A stretch of DNA of 64,000 nt from Thalassomonas viridans (GCF_000948985.2 NZ_CP059733.1:5890001-5954000), one strand, 5' to 3'; shown: positions 10,261-22,766, numbered from the stretch's first letter. Program-made: numbers and translations. Notes: a model not told the origin generated them from the sequence alone.

Positions 10261-11409
10261 ATGAATAATTTACCTGATTTTACCGACTCATTAAAACAAC
10301 TGATCGCCAGTCCTTCTATCAGCTCCACACAAAGCAGCTGGGATCAGGGAAATCTTGATATTATCCAATTACTTGCCGCCTGGTTTGAACAGCTGGGTTT
10401 TAACATCCAGATACAGGCGGTGCCCCACAGCAATAACAAATATAATATGCTGGCGAAGCTTGGCAGCGGCGAAGGCGGCCTATTGCTGGCGGGACACAGC
10501 GATACCGTGCCTTTTGATGAAGACCGCTGGAGCTCGGATCCCCTGAGCCTGACCAGCAAGAACGACAGGTTCTATGGCCTGGGCACCTGTGATATGAAGG
10601 GCTTCTTCGCTTTTATTCTCCAGGCCTGCCGCCAGCTTGACGCCAAAAAGCTGCAAAAGCCCTTATACGTGCTGGCCACTGCCGATGAAGAAACCACTAT
10701 GGCAGGGGCCCGCTTTTTCGCCCAGAGCCAGCTGATCAAACCCGATGTCGCCATTATCGGCGAACCTACCGGTTTAGTACCTGTGGTGATGCACAAGGGG
10801 CATATGTCGCACCGCATTACGGTCCGGGGGCAGTCGGGACATTCCAGCCAGCCGGCGCTCGGCGTCAATGCCATAGAAATCATCTATCAGGTTATCGGCA
10901 AGCTGATAGCCTTAAAAGATACCTTGCAGCAGAATTACCATAACGATGCCTTTGACGTACCGGCGCCAACCCTGAACCTGGGGGCGATAAACGGCGGCGA
11001 TAACGCCAACCGGATCTGCGGCTTCTGCTCTTTAGACCTGGATCTGCGCTCCCTGCCCGGCATAGCTGACGATGAGCTGATCCACTGGCTTAACGACAGC
11101 CTCAAAGATCTGGCCGAGCGCTACCCGGGACGCATTAATATCAAAGAATTACACCCCAGTACCCCCAGCTTCGAGCAGAAAAAGCCCAGCGGTTTGATCA
11201 GCCTGGCGGAAGAGATCAGCGGCCATCAGTGCTGCGCGGTCAACTACGCCACCGAAGCCCCCTATATCCAGCAACTGGGTTGCCAGACCATAGTATTGGG
11301 ACCGGGCTCCATTAAACAGGCGCACCAGGGAGATGAATATCTGGCGTTTGACCAGATCGATAAAACCGAACACCTGCTGGTAAAAATGATCCGGCATTAT
11401 TGCTTGTAA
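10261..11409 (+). CDS. argE: Acetylornithine deacetylase
   Basis: It removes the acetyl group from N-acetylornithine. It is an M20-family di-zinc peptidase: GLLLAGHSDTVPFD gives the first metal histidine and catalytic aspartate, GLGTCDMKGF the bridging aspartate, and TADEETTMAGARF the catalytic glutamates. The usual dimerisation domain follows, from about residue 180 to 290. The protein is about 382 residues. The start at 10261 (MNNLPDFTDS) matches family N-termini; an in-frame ATG at 10225 would add 12 residues and has a distant GGAAGAAG. It is divergent from argC. Having both argE and an acetylglutamate synthase domain means the linear acetyl route is used. Confidence 0.93.
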   Translation: MNNLPDFTDSLKQLIASPSISSTQSSWDQGNLDIIQLLAAWFEQLGFNIQIQAVPHSNNKYNMLAKLGSGEGGLLLAGHSDTVPFDEDRWSSDPLSLTSKNDRFYGLGTCDMKGFFAFILQACRQLDAKKLQKPLYVLATADEETTMAGARFFAQSQLIKPDVAIIGEPTGLVPVVMHKGHMSHRITVRGQSGHSSQPALGVNAIEIIYQVIGKLIALKDTLQQNYHNDAFDVPAPTLNLGAINGGDNANRICGFCSLDLDLRSLPGIADDELIHWLNDSLKDLAERYPGRINIKELHPSTPSFEQKKPSGLISLAEEISGHQCCAVNYATEAPYIQQLGCQTIVLGPGSIKQAHQGDEYLAFDQIDKTEHLLVKMIRHYCL

Positions 11410-11429
11410 GCAGTAGCAGGGATGCAAAC

Positions 11430-11461
11430 GGAATAAAGCGTAAATTACTGCGCTTTATTCC
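11430..11461. terminator. Hairpin between argE and the convergent 11445 gene
   Basis: An 11-bp perfect stem (GGAATAAAGCG with its complement at 11451-11461) has a 10-base loop. It sits between the two converging stop codons and overlaps the last codons of the leftward gene, so it is probably a shared terminator. Confidence 0.6.
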
Positions 11462-12917
11462 ACAGCTTCTGGTTTTCCTTGATAGAGAAAAACTCATTGG
11501 CGTGCCAGCAGCGGGGAATAAGCTCCAGGTTTTCCCTTTCCTTGTAATTGGAGGCCAGCAACTCCAGGATTTCCATCAGGCGCTTTTTACTCATGGTCGC
11601 CAGGCTGTTGGCCACCACCGTCAGGTACAGGTTGTCTTCACACTTTACTTCGATATCCAGCCCGCGGCTGATAAAGGTCAGCTGCCGGGTAGCCACCCGG
11701 CATAACGGCTGCTCGGGGTTCTCCGGGTACAGGCGGTTGACAATGGCATATTCATACCTGTCCAGGGGCTTGCCGTCGCTGTCCCGGGGAATATAGGTAA
11801 TGCCGAATCCCTGGGGATACATGCCGGTGACACGGTAAAGGCTGTCTACCACCGCCTGGCTGCAGGTGCCGCGTTCGGCATTCTGATTCAGGGCCTGATA
11901 CGCCTTGGGCAATAACTTGTAGTTATACTTGGTCTTGGTGGATAAAATAATGGAAGTATAAATCTGCGGCACTTTCAGCAGGTTGCCTATGCCCTTGAGC
12001 GGGTTGATACTGGTTTTAAGCAGGTGCTTGATAAAAAATATTTTTTTATGCTCAGCCTGGTTAAATTTATCCCGCTCGACTTTGGAATTGCCTATATATT
12101 GGGTCAGGCCGATACCATGCACCAGGTAGTCGATGGTTTCCCGGTAACTGATCTGCAGCAGGGCCTTGCGTGATTCTATATCCAGGGTGCGGCCGGGATC
12201 CTGCTTACCGTCTTCCCCGAAGATGATGTGTTGGGCATCCGGGTGATAATGGCCGATATCCTGAAGCAGGGCCGCCATAATCACGGGAACTTTTACCTGC
12301 TGGACGAACACCTTATAGTTTTTCGGATCCAGCTCATGATACTGATCGTACTGCTCCGGGGGCATATCGGTCAGATACTGGCTAATATAAGGTTCGGCAA
12401 TGATCTTATCCAGGCATAACCTGTCCAGCAGGCGCAAAGCCAGCACCGCCTTATATAAAGGCTTGTGTATCTCATTAATCTGGGCGATCTTTTTTCCTTC
12501 GGTGGGGCTGATCAGCTGGATAGTGCCCAGCAGCTGGGCGGATTTCCTGTTGGTTTCGTCGATATCCTCCCCTTCACACAGGTTGAGGATCTTATGGCAG
12601 GTTTCCAGCAGGTTTTCGTTACGCTCGTTACGCTCGATCCTGAGCTGCAACTGGAAATTTCTCTGCTCCCTTTCCAGCTTATGCAACTTTTGCTGCAGGG
12701 CGGCACTTTCTTTGCCTGAGCCCTGCTCTATTTTTGCCTGGATTTCCGTCAGCTGCTGTTGATAGCTGTCGGCTTTGGCCGTTTGTTCCGCCTTACCTTC
12801 AAAATAATCTATGGCCCGCTCAAGAAAAGAATCTTTTAACTGGCTGCGGCCATAGGTGCGATCAATTAAAGAGCGTACCTGGAGAGTAAAATTTGTTTCG
12901 CTGGTAACATTGGCCAC
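11445..12917 (-). CDS. Conserved protein with coiled coil and degenerate HD-GYP-like region
   Basis: The 490 residues have no signal peptide or clear membrane segment. Residues about 48-105 are a charged, Gln-rich coiled coil. Near residue 216 the stretch ALLQDIGHYHPDAQ resembles the metal motif of HD-GYP phosphodiesterases (LLHDIGK), but the first histidine is Gln and the last Lys is His. Towards the C-terminus, GMYPQGFGITYIP followed by YEYAIVNRLYPENPEQP resembles the beta-rich tail of HD-GYP proteins (YPxG, then a G-x-A-x-V strand). My inference is a catalytically altered HD-GYP relative, perhaps a cyclic-di-GMP binding protein or scaffold. The gene stands alone between argE and the met cluster. 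It is not assigned to a named family. Confidence 0.6.
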   Translation of the reverse strand: MANVTSETNFTLQVRSLIDRTYGRSQLKDSFLERAIDYFEGKAEQTAKADSYQQQLTEIQAKIEQGSGKESAALQQKLHKLEREQRNFQLQLRIERNERNENLLETCHKILNLCEGEDIDETNRKSAQLLGTIQLISPTEGKKIAQINEIHKPLYKAVLALRLLDRLCLDKIIAEPYISQYLTDMPPEQYDQYHELDPKNYKVFVQQVKVPVIMAALLQDIGHYHPDAQHIIFGEDGKQDPGRTLDIESRKALLQISYRETIDYLVHGIGLTQYIGNSKVERDKFNQAEHKKIFFIKHLLKTSINPLKGIGNLLKVPQIYTSIILSTKTKYNYKLLPKAYQALNQNAERGTCSQAVVDSLYRVTGMYPQGFGITYIPRDSDGKPLDRYEYAIVNRLYPENPEQPLCRVATRQLTFISRGLDIEVKCEDNLYLTVVANSLATMSKKRLMEILELLASNYKERENLELIPRCWHANEFFSIKENQKLWNKAQ

Positions 12918-13063
12918 TTTATTATTGAATTTATCCGGTTACGGCGGAAAAGGTACTAGTAATGCTAGTTAAATTTTAGCCAACAAACAAGCCGCTCCCG
13001 GATTATCGGCAAAATGCCCGTCCTATTGCTAAACAATTGTTGTTGCAGGTTTAATAACGGCTT

Positions 13064-13104
13064 CCGGCGTTTAATCCGGCGGCTTCAGCCGATTAAACGC
13101 CCGG
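13064..13104. terminator. Hairpin downstream of metF
   Basis: CCGGCGTTTAATC at 13064-13076 pairs with GATTAAACGCCCGG at 13091-13104, with one bulged base, just beyond the metF stop. It is a likely end signal for the metBLF operon, although no long T tract follows. Confidence 0.55.
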
Positions 13105-13115
13105 AAAAATCCGCC

Positions 13116-16456
<3,341 letters not shown>

Positions 16457-16462
16457 TTTTTC

Positions 16463-17776
16463 TTACCACAAGCTCGTCAGTGCCGGATTGAAGTTAAAAG
16501 TTTTTGTCTGCGCTTCCTTGTCTGCATCCTTGTCTGCGACAACCCTCAGTGTGGCATTGCCATCAAGGGAAGCCGGTGTATTTTCAGCCGCAGTATTACC
16601 TGAGTCCGAACCGGTAAGCTGTGACTGGCTCGCCGTTAAACCGGCATCAAGGTCACCGATGATGTCGTCGATATCTTCTATACCGACGGAAATACGCACC
16701 AGCGACTGGCTAATGCCCGCCACCAGCTGGGCTTCCAGATCCATTCCGGCATGAGTCATGGTGGACGGATGGCTGATCAAACTCTCCACCCCCCCTAAAG
16801 ACTGGGCCAGGGTAAACAGGGACAAATTGGCAAACAGGGCCTTAACCGCTTCAACTCCGCCCTTAACTTCAAAGCTGAGCATGGCGCCGAATGATTTTTG
16901 CTGTTTGCGGGCAATATCGTGCCCGGGGTGTTCTGTTAAGCCGGGGTAATACACCCGCTCTATCGCCGGATGACCCGCTAAAAACCTGGCTACGGCATCG
17001 GCATTGCTTTGGTGCTGCTTCATTCTGATAGGCAAAGTTTTCAGGCCGCGTAAACTCAGGTAACTGTCAAAGGCCGAGCCGGTAATGCCGATACAGTTTG
17101 CCCACCAGGCCAGCTGCTCCCCGAGCTCTTTTTCTCTGGTAACCAAAACGCCGCCGACAACATCGCTGTGGCCATTGATATATTTAGTGGTGGAATGGAA
17201 CACGATATCCGCCCCCAGTACCAAAGGCTGCTGCAACACAGGAGACAAGAAAGTATTGTCCACCGCCACCAGGGCGCCCGCCTTATGGCTGGCTTCGGTA
17301 ACCGCTTTAATGTCCACGATTCTCAGCAGAGGATTGCTCGGGGTTTCAATCAGCACCAGCTTAGGTTTGTGCGCTAAGGCTTGTGCAAGGGCATCGCTGT
17401 CGTTTTGGTCCACCACCAGCAATTTGAACAGCCCCCTTTTCGCCAGGTGGCTGAACAAGCGGTAGCTGCCGCCGTAACAATCGTGGGGGATGACCACGAG
17501 ATCATCCACGGCTAATAACTGACACAATAAATGCACCGCAGACATGCCGGTGCTGGTAACTATGCCGTGGGCCCCCTGCTCTAATTCGGCAACCGCCTCG
17601 GCAAAAGTGGCGCGGGTAGGATTTCCGGTACGGGAATAGTCAAATTCACGCTTTTCATTAAAACCGGTTAAGGAATATGTACTGGATAAGTGAATTGGCG
17701 CAACTACAGCACCATGATGCTTATCATTGTTAATACCGGCCCTGACGGCAATTGTTGCTTCTTTGTTATTAGCCAT
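16463..17776 (-). CDS. metB: Cystathionine gamma-synthase with C-terminal extension
   Basis: This PLP enzyme joins O-succinylhomoserine and cysteine to make cystathionine. It shows the PLP phosphate loop SRTGNPTRATFAEA, VDNTFLSPVLQQPL, and the PLP lysine in STTKYINGHSDVVGG. The fold ends near residue 385 (VGIEDIDDIIGDLD), as in the family. A further 50 or so residues rich in Ser, Thr, Asp and Ala follow, which is unusual. It is first in metBLF and divergent from metJ, with Met-box arrays between them. Confidence 0.94.
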   Translation of the reverse strand: MANNKEATIAVRAGINNDKHHGAVVAPIHLSSTYSLTGFNEKREFDYSRTGNPTRATFAEAVAELEQGAHGIVTSTGMSAVHLLCQLLAVDDLVVIPHDCYGGSYRLFSHLAKRGLFKLLVVDQNDSDALAQALAHKPKLVLIETPSNPLLRIVDIKAVTEASHKAGALVAVDNTFLSPVLQQPLVLGADIVFHSTTKYINGHSDVVGGVLVTREKELGEQLAWWANCIGITGSAFDSYLSLRGLKTLPIRMKQHQSNADAVARFLAGHPAIERVYYPGLTEHPGHDIARKQQKSFGAMLSFEVKGGVEAVKALFANLSLFTLAQSLGGVESLISHPSTMTHAGMDLEAQLVAGISQSLVRISVGIEDIDDIIGDLDAGLTASQSQLTGSDSGNTAAENTPASLDGNATLRVVADKDADKEAQTKTFNFNPALTSLW

Positions 17777-17796
17777 TTCACTCTCGATTTACATTT

Positions 17797-17828
17797 GGAT
17801 GTTTGGACGTCTAAAACTCTATACGTTT
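17797..17828. promoter_or_regulatory. MetJ operator: four tandem Met boxes
   Basis: Four consecutive 8-mers (GGATGTTT, GGACGTCT, AAAACTCT, ATACGTTT) match the Met-box consensus AGACGTCT at 5, 7, 5 and 6 positions. They lie between metB and metJ, 21 bp upstream of metB. MetJ dimers bind adjacent boxes cooperatively, so tandem packing is the expected form of this operator. Confidence 0.85.
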
Positions 17829-17853
17829 AGATTATAACGGTCAAGATCTTTTT

Positions 17854-17869
17854 AGCCATCTAAACCTCT
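17854..17869. promoter_or_regulatory. Second, shorter Met-box pair on the metJ side
   Basis: AGCCATCT and AAACCTCT, adjacent 8-mers, each match AGACGTCT at 6 of 8 positions. They lie closer to metJ and could serve its autoregulation. Confidence 0.5.
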
Positions 17870-17944
17870 ACACATTCGGATGTTGACTCACAGCGCACAA
17901 CCAGTACAATTTACCCTGGGAAATTTAGAATATGAGGTAAGTCG

Positions 17945-18271
17945 ATGGCAGAGTGGAATGCCGAATATATTAATCCATACGCCGAGCACGGGAAAAAAAG
18001 CGAGCAGGTCAAAAAAATCACTGTTTCTATCCCTTTGCGCGTGTTAAAAGTGTTAACGGATGAAAGAACCCGTAGACAAGTCAATAACTTACGACATGCG
18101 ACTAATAGTGAACTCTTATGCGAAGCTTTTTTGCATGCCTTTACCGGGCAACCGCTGCCGGACGATGCAGATCTCGCCAAAGACAATAATGAGAAATTAC
18201 CGGCAAGCGTAAGAAAGGCACTTGAAGAAAAAGGCATCACAGATTTCAGTGCCTACGAAGCCGAAGAATAA
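17945..18271 (+). CDS. metJ: Methionine repressor MetJ
   Basis: This 108-residue ribbon-helix-helix repressor uses S-adenosylmethionine as co-repressor. The DNA-contact strand [20 protein letters not shown] and the helix [20 protein letters not shown] are clear, and length matches E. coli MetJ (105). Shine-Dalgarno is GAGGTAA. It is divergent from metB and separated by two Met-box arrays, so it represses metBLF and probably itself. Confidence 0.98.
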   Translation: MAEWNAEYINPYAEHGKKSEQVKKITVSIPLRVLKVLTDERTRRQVNNLRHATNSELLCEAFLHAFTGQPLPDDADLAKDNNEKLPASVRKALEEKGITDFSAYEAEE

Positions 18272-18321
18272 TAACAGTGCCCCGGCCATTTGCCGGCCTG
18301 AGAAAAAATTCAAAAAAACCT

Positions 18322-18344
18322 AAGGCGCATCATGCGCCTTTTTT
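18322..18344 (+). terminator. Rho-independent terminator after metJ
   Basis: AAGGCGCAT and ATGCGCCTT form a GC-rich hairpin followed by a run of T. It is about 50 bp past the metJ stop. Confidence 0.85.
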
Positions 18345-18564
18345 GTGGAACTTTACCGCAGCATCCGGCTTGTTAACAAATCGCAGCACCCATCCCACCG
18401 ACAAACCCTTAAAATTCAGCTTAAGACTCAGAATATTAACCACTATTTTATAAAAATTTATCGGGTAGTTTATAAGCATCAAATTGTCAAATATTTTTAC
18501 ATTAATTTAACCAAGAAAAAACACGAAACAAACAAGCGATTGATTTAAAAGCACTTTTAATCTT
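18345..18564. other. AT-rich intergenic stretch, no gene supported
   Basis: This stretch between the metJ terminator and the sigma-54 type site contains one open frame of 67 codons. The frame is AT-rich, Lys/Ile-loaded, has no Shine-Dalgarno sequence and no recognisable domain, so it is not called as a gene. No other structure stands out. Confidence 0.5.
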
Positions 18565-18580
18565 TGGCACAACTCTAGCA
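18565..18580 (+). promoter_or_regulatory. Sigma-54 (RpoN) type promoter before the PEP-CTERM gene
   Basis: TGGCACAACTCTAGCA fits the -24/-12 consensus TGGCAC-N5-TTGCW with one mismatch (TAGCA). The invariant GG and GC are exactly 12 bp apart. It lies 75 bp upstream of the start codon. Equivalent sites precede the other two PEP-CTERM genes of this window. Confidence 0.7.
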
Positions 18581-18654
18581 GTACAGAGTTCAGAAAATAT
18601 GTTGCTTAGTGAGAAGTCAGGCACAACACCTAACAAAAAATAAAGGAATATCAC

Positions 18655-19425
18655 ATGAAAGCTAACTTCTTCAAAACTGCCGTAGCCGGCCTTATCCTGT
18701 CAGCCAGCGCTATTACCTCCCAAGCCTATGCCGGTGCTATCGATCTAAACTCCTGGTCACAACACGGCAGCGCAAGCAACGGCAACTGGACCGTAGCCCC
18801 TGACGGTTCTTCGGTAGTCCAGTCTATCAATGGTAACCCAACATTTTTTGTCAGCCCTGACTCTTTCATCAATAAAGAATTCACCGGCTCTTTCGGCGTA
18901 GAAACTTCCAGTGACGACGACTTTGTCGGTTTTGTTTTCGGCTACAACGGACTGGACGATTTTTACCTGTTCGACTGGAAACAAGGCACACAAACCGTTA
19001 ACGGCCAGGTTGGCTATGAAGGTTTTACCCTGTCTAAAATTTCTGCCGGCGCCAATGTCAGTTCAGTAACCAACCTATGGGGTCACAATGGCCCGGGCAT
19101 TGAAGTACTGGCATCAGACTACGGCAACGACCGCGGCTGGGCAGACAATACTGTTTACGAATTCACCCTGGGTTATACCGATACCGAAATCAACATCGGC
19201 ATCAACGGCGGCAGCTTTGTTAACGAACAGATCTTCAGCATCTCGGGCCTGAACAACCAGGCGGGCAGCTTCGGTTTCTATAACATGTCCCAGGCAACCG
19301 TAAGATACAGCGGTTTTGAAGAAGACACCTGTACCGAAAATTGCGGCAACGTACCTGAGCCTTCTACCATAGCAATTTTTGCCTTAGGCCTGATGGGTAT
19401 CGGCGCACGTCGCTTTAAAAAATAA
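18655..19425 (+). CDS. PEP-CTERM secreted protein, thrombospondin C-terminal-like
   Basis: The 256-residue protein has a cleavable signal peptide (to about residue 26, TSQAYA). Its C-terminal sorting signal is VPEPSTIAIFALGLMGIGARRFKK (too long to be a mere tail): VPEP, hydrophobic helix, then Arg/Lys cluster, recognised by exosortase. The central part (DDFVGFVFGY, FYLFDWKQ) recalls the lectin-like beta-sandwich of the thrombospondin C-terminal domain. It is expected to be exported and then processed into the envelope or exopolysaccharide matrix. Start supported by AAAGGA. No exosortase gene lies in the window. Confidence 0.85.
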   Translation: MKANFFKTAVAGLILSASAITSQAYAGAIDLNSWSQHGSASNGNWTVAPDGSSVVQSINGNPTFFVSPDSFINKEFTGSFGVETSSDDDFVGFVFGYNGLDDFYLFDWKQGTQTVNGQVGYEGFTLSKISAGANVSSVTNLWGHNGPGIEVLASDYGNDRGWADNTVYEFTLGYTDTEINIGINGGSFVNEQIFSISGLNNQAGSFGFYNMSQATVRYSGFEEDTCTENCGNVPEPSTIAIFALGLMGIGARRFKK

Positions 19426-19470
19426 CCGGCTGATACCGGTAAAAACAACAAACAGATAAGCCCCCACTTT

Positions 19471-19502
19471 AAAAGGCATCCCGATTATCCGGGATGCCTT
19501 TT
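19471..19502 (+). terminator. Rho-independent terminator after the PEP-CTERM gene
   Basis: A 13-bp stem (AAAAGGCATCCCG / CGGGATGCCTTTT) with a 6-base loop runs into a T tract. It can serve the rightward PEP-CTERM gene and, less well, the converging ctlX. Confidence 0.9.
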
Positions 19503-19564
19503 TTATATTCAGGAAGAATGGTATGCCATGAGTACACGGATGTGCTGGAATGGCGATTTACCGG

Positions 19565-20512
19565 TTAACTGCAATCGGCTAGAGTTTCGCTTTTCTTTGG
19601 CAAATGTATGCCCGCCAGCATACAGCGGATAGAGCCTCCCGCCAATTCTATAGTGGAAACATCCAACGGCACTATTTTTACATGTTTTTCAATCGTATTT
19701 ATCTGCTCCAGATTAAGAGAGTCATAGGCGGTTTGCGATATCGCCAGAATGTTGCCCGCAGGTGTCCTAAGCTCCAGGGCATTACCGGCAAAATGTTTAA
19801 TTTGCTCCAGGCTTAGGGCTATTACCTCCCTGCCCCCCATTTGCAGGCTTTGCATCACTTTGTCACGCTCTTGCATATCTTTAATCAGCTCTGCCCCTAT
19901 CATGGCAAAACCGGTGCCTATGCACATTAAAACATTGGTATGATAAATATCGACACCGTTTTCGTCACAGGCATGGAAAGCCAGCGCCTGGTAATTAAAA
20001 TCCCGGCAAAAGTGATTAAGCACCCAATCGCTCATACGTTTTGATTTCACCGCATAGGCGATACGGTTTACATGATCCAGTACCATGGCGCCCGTGCCTT
20101 CCAGAAACTGTGCCTGGTTTTCAAAATGAGCATAATCAAAGGTTTGCGTCACCCGGTATATACTGCTCAGCCGCGTCAGGATATCTGTCCTTCTCTCCCT
20201 GCGCCGGTTTTCACAGAACATGGGATAAATGCCGACAGCGCCGTTTTCATGGGTGCTGAACCAGTTATTGGGAAACACGGAGTCGGGTGTAGCTGTGGTT
20301 TCATCATCAAACAACATCACCTCGACCCCACAGCGGCTTAAGGTAGCGGCAGCGGCATCCACCTGAGCCAGGGCTTTTGTTTTAATGTCCTGCTCTTTCA
20401 AATCCTGGTTACTGGTTTGAAAAGCATTATCCGCAGCGGTTTGCGGATTGGGGCAAAAATGGTGGGGGCGGATCATAACGACGGCGCCCGGCGCCTGTTG
20501 GTAAGTTTTCAT
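19565..20512 (-). CDS. ctlX: CtlX-like amidinotransferase-family hydrolase
   Basis: This 315-residue pentein-fold protein belongs to the arginine deiminase / dimethylarginine hydrolase superfamily. PNNWFSTHENG holds substrate-contact residues, DIYHTNVLMCIG carries the catalytic histidine, and GGSIRCMLAGIHLP the nucleophilic cysteine near the C-terminus. In other bacteria CtlX-type proteins are linked to citrulline or guanidino compound use. Next to it stand an Lrp-family regulator and an AGCS amino-acid symporter, consistent with amino-acid catabolism. The exact substrate cannot be read from sequence. Confidence 0.85.
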   Translation of the reverse strand: MKTYQQAPGAVVMIRPHHFCPNPQTAADNAFQTSNQDLKEQDIKTKALAQVDAAAATLSRCGVEVMLFDDETTATPDSVFPNNWFSTHENGAVGIYPMFCENRRRERRTDILTRLSSIYRVTQTFDYAHFENQAQFLEGTGAMVLDHVNRIAYAVKSKRMSDWVLNHFCRDFNYQALAFHACDENGVDIYHTNVLMCIGTGFAMIGAELIKDMQERDKVMQSLQMGGREVIALSLEQIKHFAGNALELRTPAGNILAISQTAYDSLNLEQINTIEKHVKIVPLDVSTIELAGGSIRCMLAGIHLPKKSETLADCS

Positions 20513-20701
20513 CCTGGCAGACTCCTGGAATTTAACGGTAATTCTCGCTCAATGCGTATCTGGGGAAATTATGAAGAAAAATAAGCTTAAAATTTAGTGC
20601 AAGATTTAGATTAAATTGCTTAAATTGTTATCATAATGAGTAATCACATCGTCATTTTGCTAAAGTTTATCTTTAACAGCACATAAAGCGGACAGCGTCC
20701 G

Positions 20702-21154
20702 CTATAACTCTTGTGAACTGATCCTGTGGCTCGACAATAAAATACTGGTTTCCGATGCCGACACTTCATTAATGTCGCGAATACGCCCCAGCACCTGGTC
20801 AAACTCCTCCAGCGATTTGGTTTGCAGCTCAACTATCATGTCCCAGCGACCGTTGGTGGTATGTATGGCACAAACACTGGGTTCGGCCATTAACGCCTGC
20901 TTGACGTTTTTCGTTGACGTGCCCTTAAGTTCGATATTCATCAATGCCCGGATCAGGGAAACCTGCTCGTTGGTGCCCGGCGACACCAGGGCGGTATAAC
21001 CTGTGATCACGCCGCGTTTTTCCAGGCGGTTAATGCGGTTCTGCACCGTGGCACGGGAAACGTCTATAGTTTTTGCCAACTGCGACACCGAGGTGCGGGC
21101 ATCCGAGCGCAGCAAACCGATCAATTGCCTGTCGATATGATCCAAATCACTCAT
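20702..21154 (-). CDS. Lrp/AsnC family transcriptional regulator
   Basis: An N-terminal winged helix-turn-helix (LDHIDRQLIGLLRSDARTSVSQLAK, SRATVQNRINRLEKRGVITGY) is followed by a RAM ligand-binding domain (NGRWDMIVELQTKSLEEFDQVLGRI). The start is set at MSDLDHIDRQ (21154); an upstream ATG would add seven untypical residues. It lies between ctlX (same strand) and the divergent AGCS symporter. By usual practice of the family it likely senses an amino acid and controls its neighbours. Length about 150 residues is standard. Confidence 0.9.
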   Translation of the reverse strand: MSDLDHIDRQLIGLLRSDARTSVSQLAKTIDVSRATVQNRINRLEKRGVITGYTALVSPGTNEQVSLIRALMNIELKGTSTKNVKQALMAEPSVCAIHTTNGRWDMIVELQTKSLEEFDQVLGRIRDINEVSASETSILLSSHRISSQEL

Positions 21155-21275
21155 TATGTTATTCCAGCTATACAAATTGCTTAGTTAATTAGCAATATTA
21201 AGTAAAGTTCGGGCTAATTAATAGCACAAGTCTGTGGCACAATGAGTAAAGGCGGCAAAGAAAAGAGACATAAAA

Positions 21276-22766
21276 ATGAAAAAAATACTCTCTGGGATCT
21301 TGATATGGATGCTGAGTATGCAGGCACAGGCGGCTGACTTATCAATAGATCAGCGAATAGACCAGTTACTGCGCCCGGTGGCGGAACTCTTTACCAGTAT
21401 CATTTTTTACAGCGTGGATATCGCCGGCATCCAGTTCCCGTTAATCGTACTCTGGCTGATTGCCGCCGCAGTGATCTTTACCGCTTATTTTGGCTTTATC
21501 AATATTCGCGGCTTTAAACATTCGTGCAAGGTAATCAAAGGAGATTATTCCGACCCGAACGACCCCGGCGAAGTCAGCCATTTCCAGGCCCTGGCCACCG
21601 CACTTTCCGGCACAGTTGGCCTGGGCAATATTGCCGGGGTTGCCATTGCCGTATCCATCGGCGGGCCAGGCGCTACCTTCTGGATGATCATTGCCGGCTT
21701 TATGGGCATGTCGACCAAGTTCCTGGAATGTAGCCTGGGGGTAAAATACCGGGTGATCACCGCCAAAGGCGAAGTACACGGCGGCCCCATGTATTACCTG
21801 AAAACCGGCCTGGCGGAGCTGGGCTTTAAAACCCAGGGCAAAATACTGGCGAGCTTTTTTGCGGTCTGTTGCGTGGTGGCTTCCCTGTGCGGCAGCAATA
21901 TGCTGCAATCAAACCAGGCTTATTCGCAGTTTGTGGTGGCCATGGGCAATACCGGCTTCTGGACCGATAAAGGCTGGCTATTCGGTACTATCCTTGCCCT
22001 GATCATCGGCATAGTGATCATAGGCGGCATTAAGAGCATTGCCAAAGTCACCTCTAAAGTAGTACCGCTGATGGCGGGACTTTATTTAACAGCTGCCCTG
22101 TTTATCCTTATCTACCACTACAGTGAAATTCCCCGCGCCTTTGGCCTGATCATCAACGGCGCCTTTAACCCTGAAGGTGTGGCCGGCGGCATTATCGGCG
22201 TGATGATCCAGGGCTTTAAGCGCTCGACCTTTTCCAGCGAAGCCGGGGTAGGTGCAGCTTCCATCGCCCATGCCACTGCCTCTACCAAAGAACCGATCCG
22301 CGAAGGTTATGTCGCCCTGCTCGAACCTTTTATCGACACTATTGTGATTTGCACCATCACAGCTTTAGTCATCGTTATCACCGGCGTTTACCAGACCACA
22401 GACGGCCTGGACGGCGTCACCCTGACCTCAAGTGCTTTTGCCAGCGTGATTTGGTGGTTCCCTTACCTGCTGAGTGTAGCGGTACTCATGTTTGCCATTT
22501 CCACTATGATTTCCTGGGCCTACTACGGCTCGATTGCCTGGGGCTTTCTGGTGGGAGAGTCCAAGCTGCTGGATCTTGGTTATAAACTGATATTTTGCCT
22601 GTGTACCGCCATCGGCGCTTCCGTCAGCCTGGATGCGGTGATCGCCATTTCCGACTCCATGTTCTTTTCCATGGCCATTGCCAATATTATTGGCCTTTAC
22701 CTGCTGGCCCCGGGGATAAAACAGGATTTAAAGGCTTATCAGGCAAAATATCAGGCTAAAAATTAA
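21276..22766 (+). CDS. Alanine/glycine:cation symporter (AGCS family)
   Basis: This 496-residue inner-membrane transporter couples alanine or glycine uptake to Na+ or H+. It begins with a signal-like segment, then the family-typical periplasmic helix and about ten further membrane helices. Conserved AGCS stretches are visible: ATALSGTVGLGNIAGVA and GPGATFWMIIAGFMGMSTKFLE, then RSTFSSEAGVGAASIAHA. It is divergent from the Lrp regulator gene, which probably controls it, and is functionally linked to the ctlX block. Confidence 0.93.
   Translation: MKKILSGILIWMLSMQAQAADLSIDQRIDQLLRPVAELFTSIIFYSVDIAGIQFPLIVLWLIAAAVIFTAYFGFINIRGFKHSCKVIKGDYSDPNDPGEVSHFQALATALSGTVGLGNIAGVAIAVSIGGPGATFWMIIAGFMGMSTKFLECSLGVKYRVITAKGEVHGGPMYYLKTGLAELGFKTQGKILASFFAVCCVVASLCGSNMLQSNQAYSQFVVAMGNTGFWTDKGWLFGTILALIIGIVIIGGIKSIAKVTSKVVPLMAGLYLTAALFILIYHYSEIPRAFGLIINGAFNPEGVAGGIIGVMIQGFKRSTFSSEAGVGAASIAHATASTKEPIREGYVALLEPFIDTIVICTITALVIVITGVYQTTDGLDGVTLTSSAFASVIWWFPYLLSVAVLMFAISTMISWAYYGSIAWGFLVGESKLLDLGYKLIFCLCTAIGASVSLDAVIAISDSMFFSMAIANIIGLYLLAPGIKQDLKAYQAKYQAKN

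Noticed and set aside
18345..18548. 67-codon open frame after metJ
   Set aside because: No ribosome-binding site, Lys/Ile-rich composition of AT-rich noncoding DNA, starts inside the metJ terminator.
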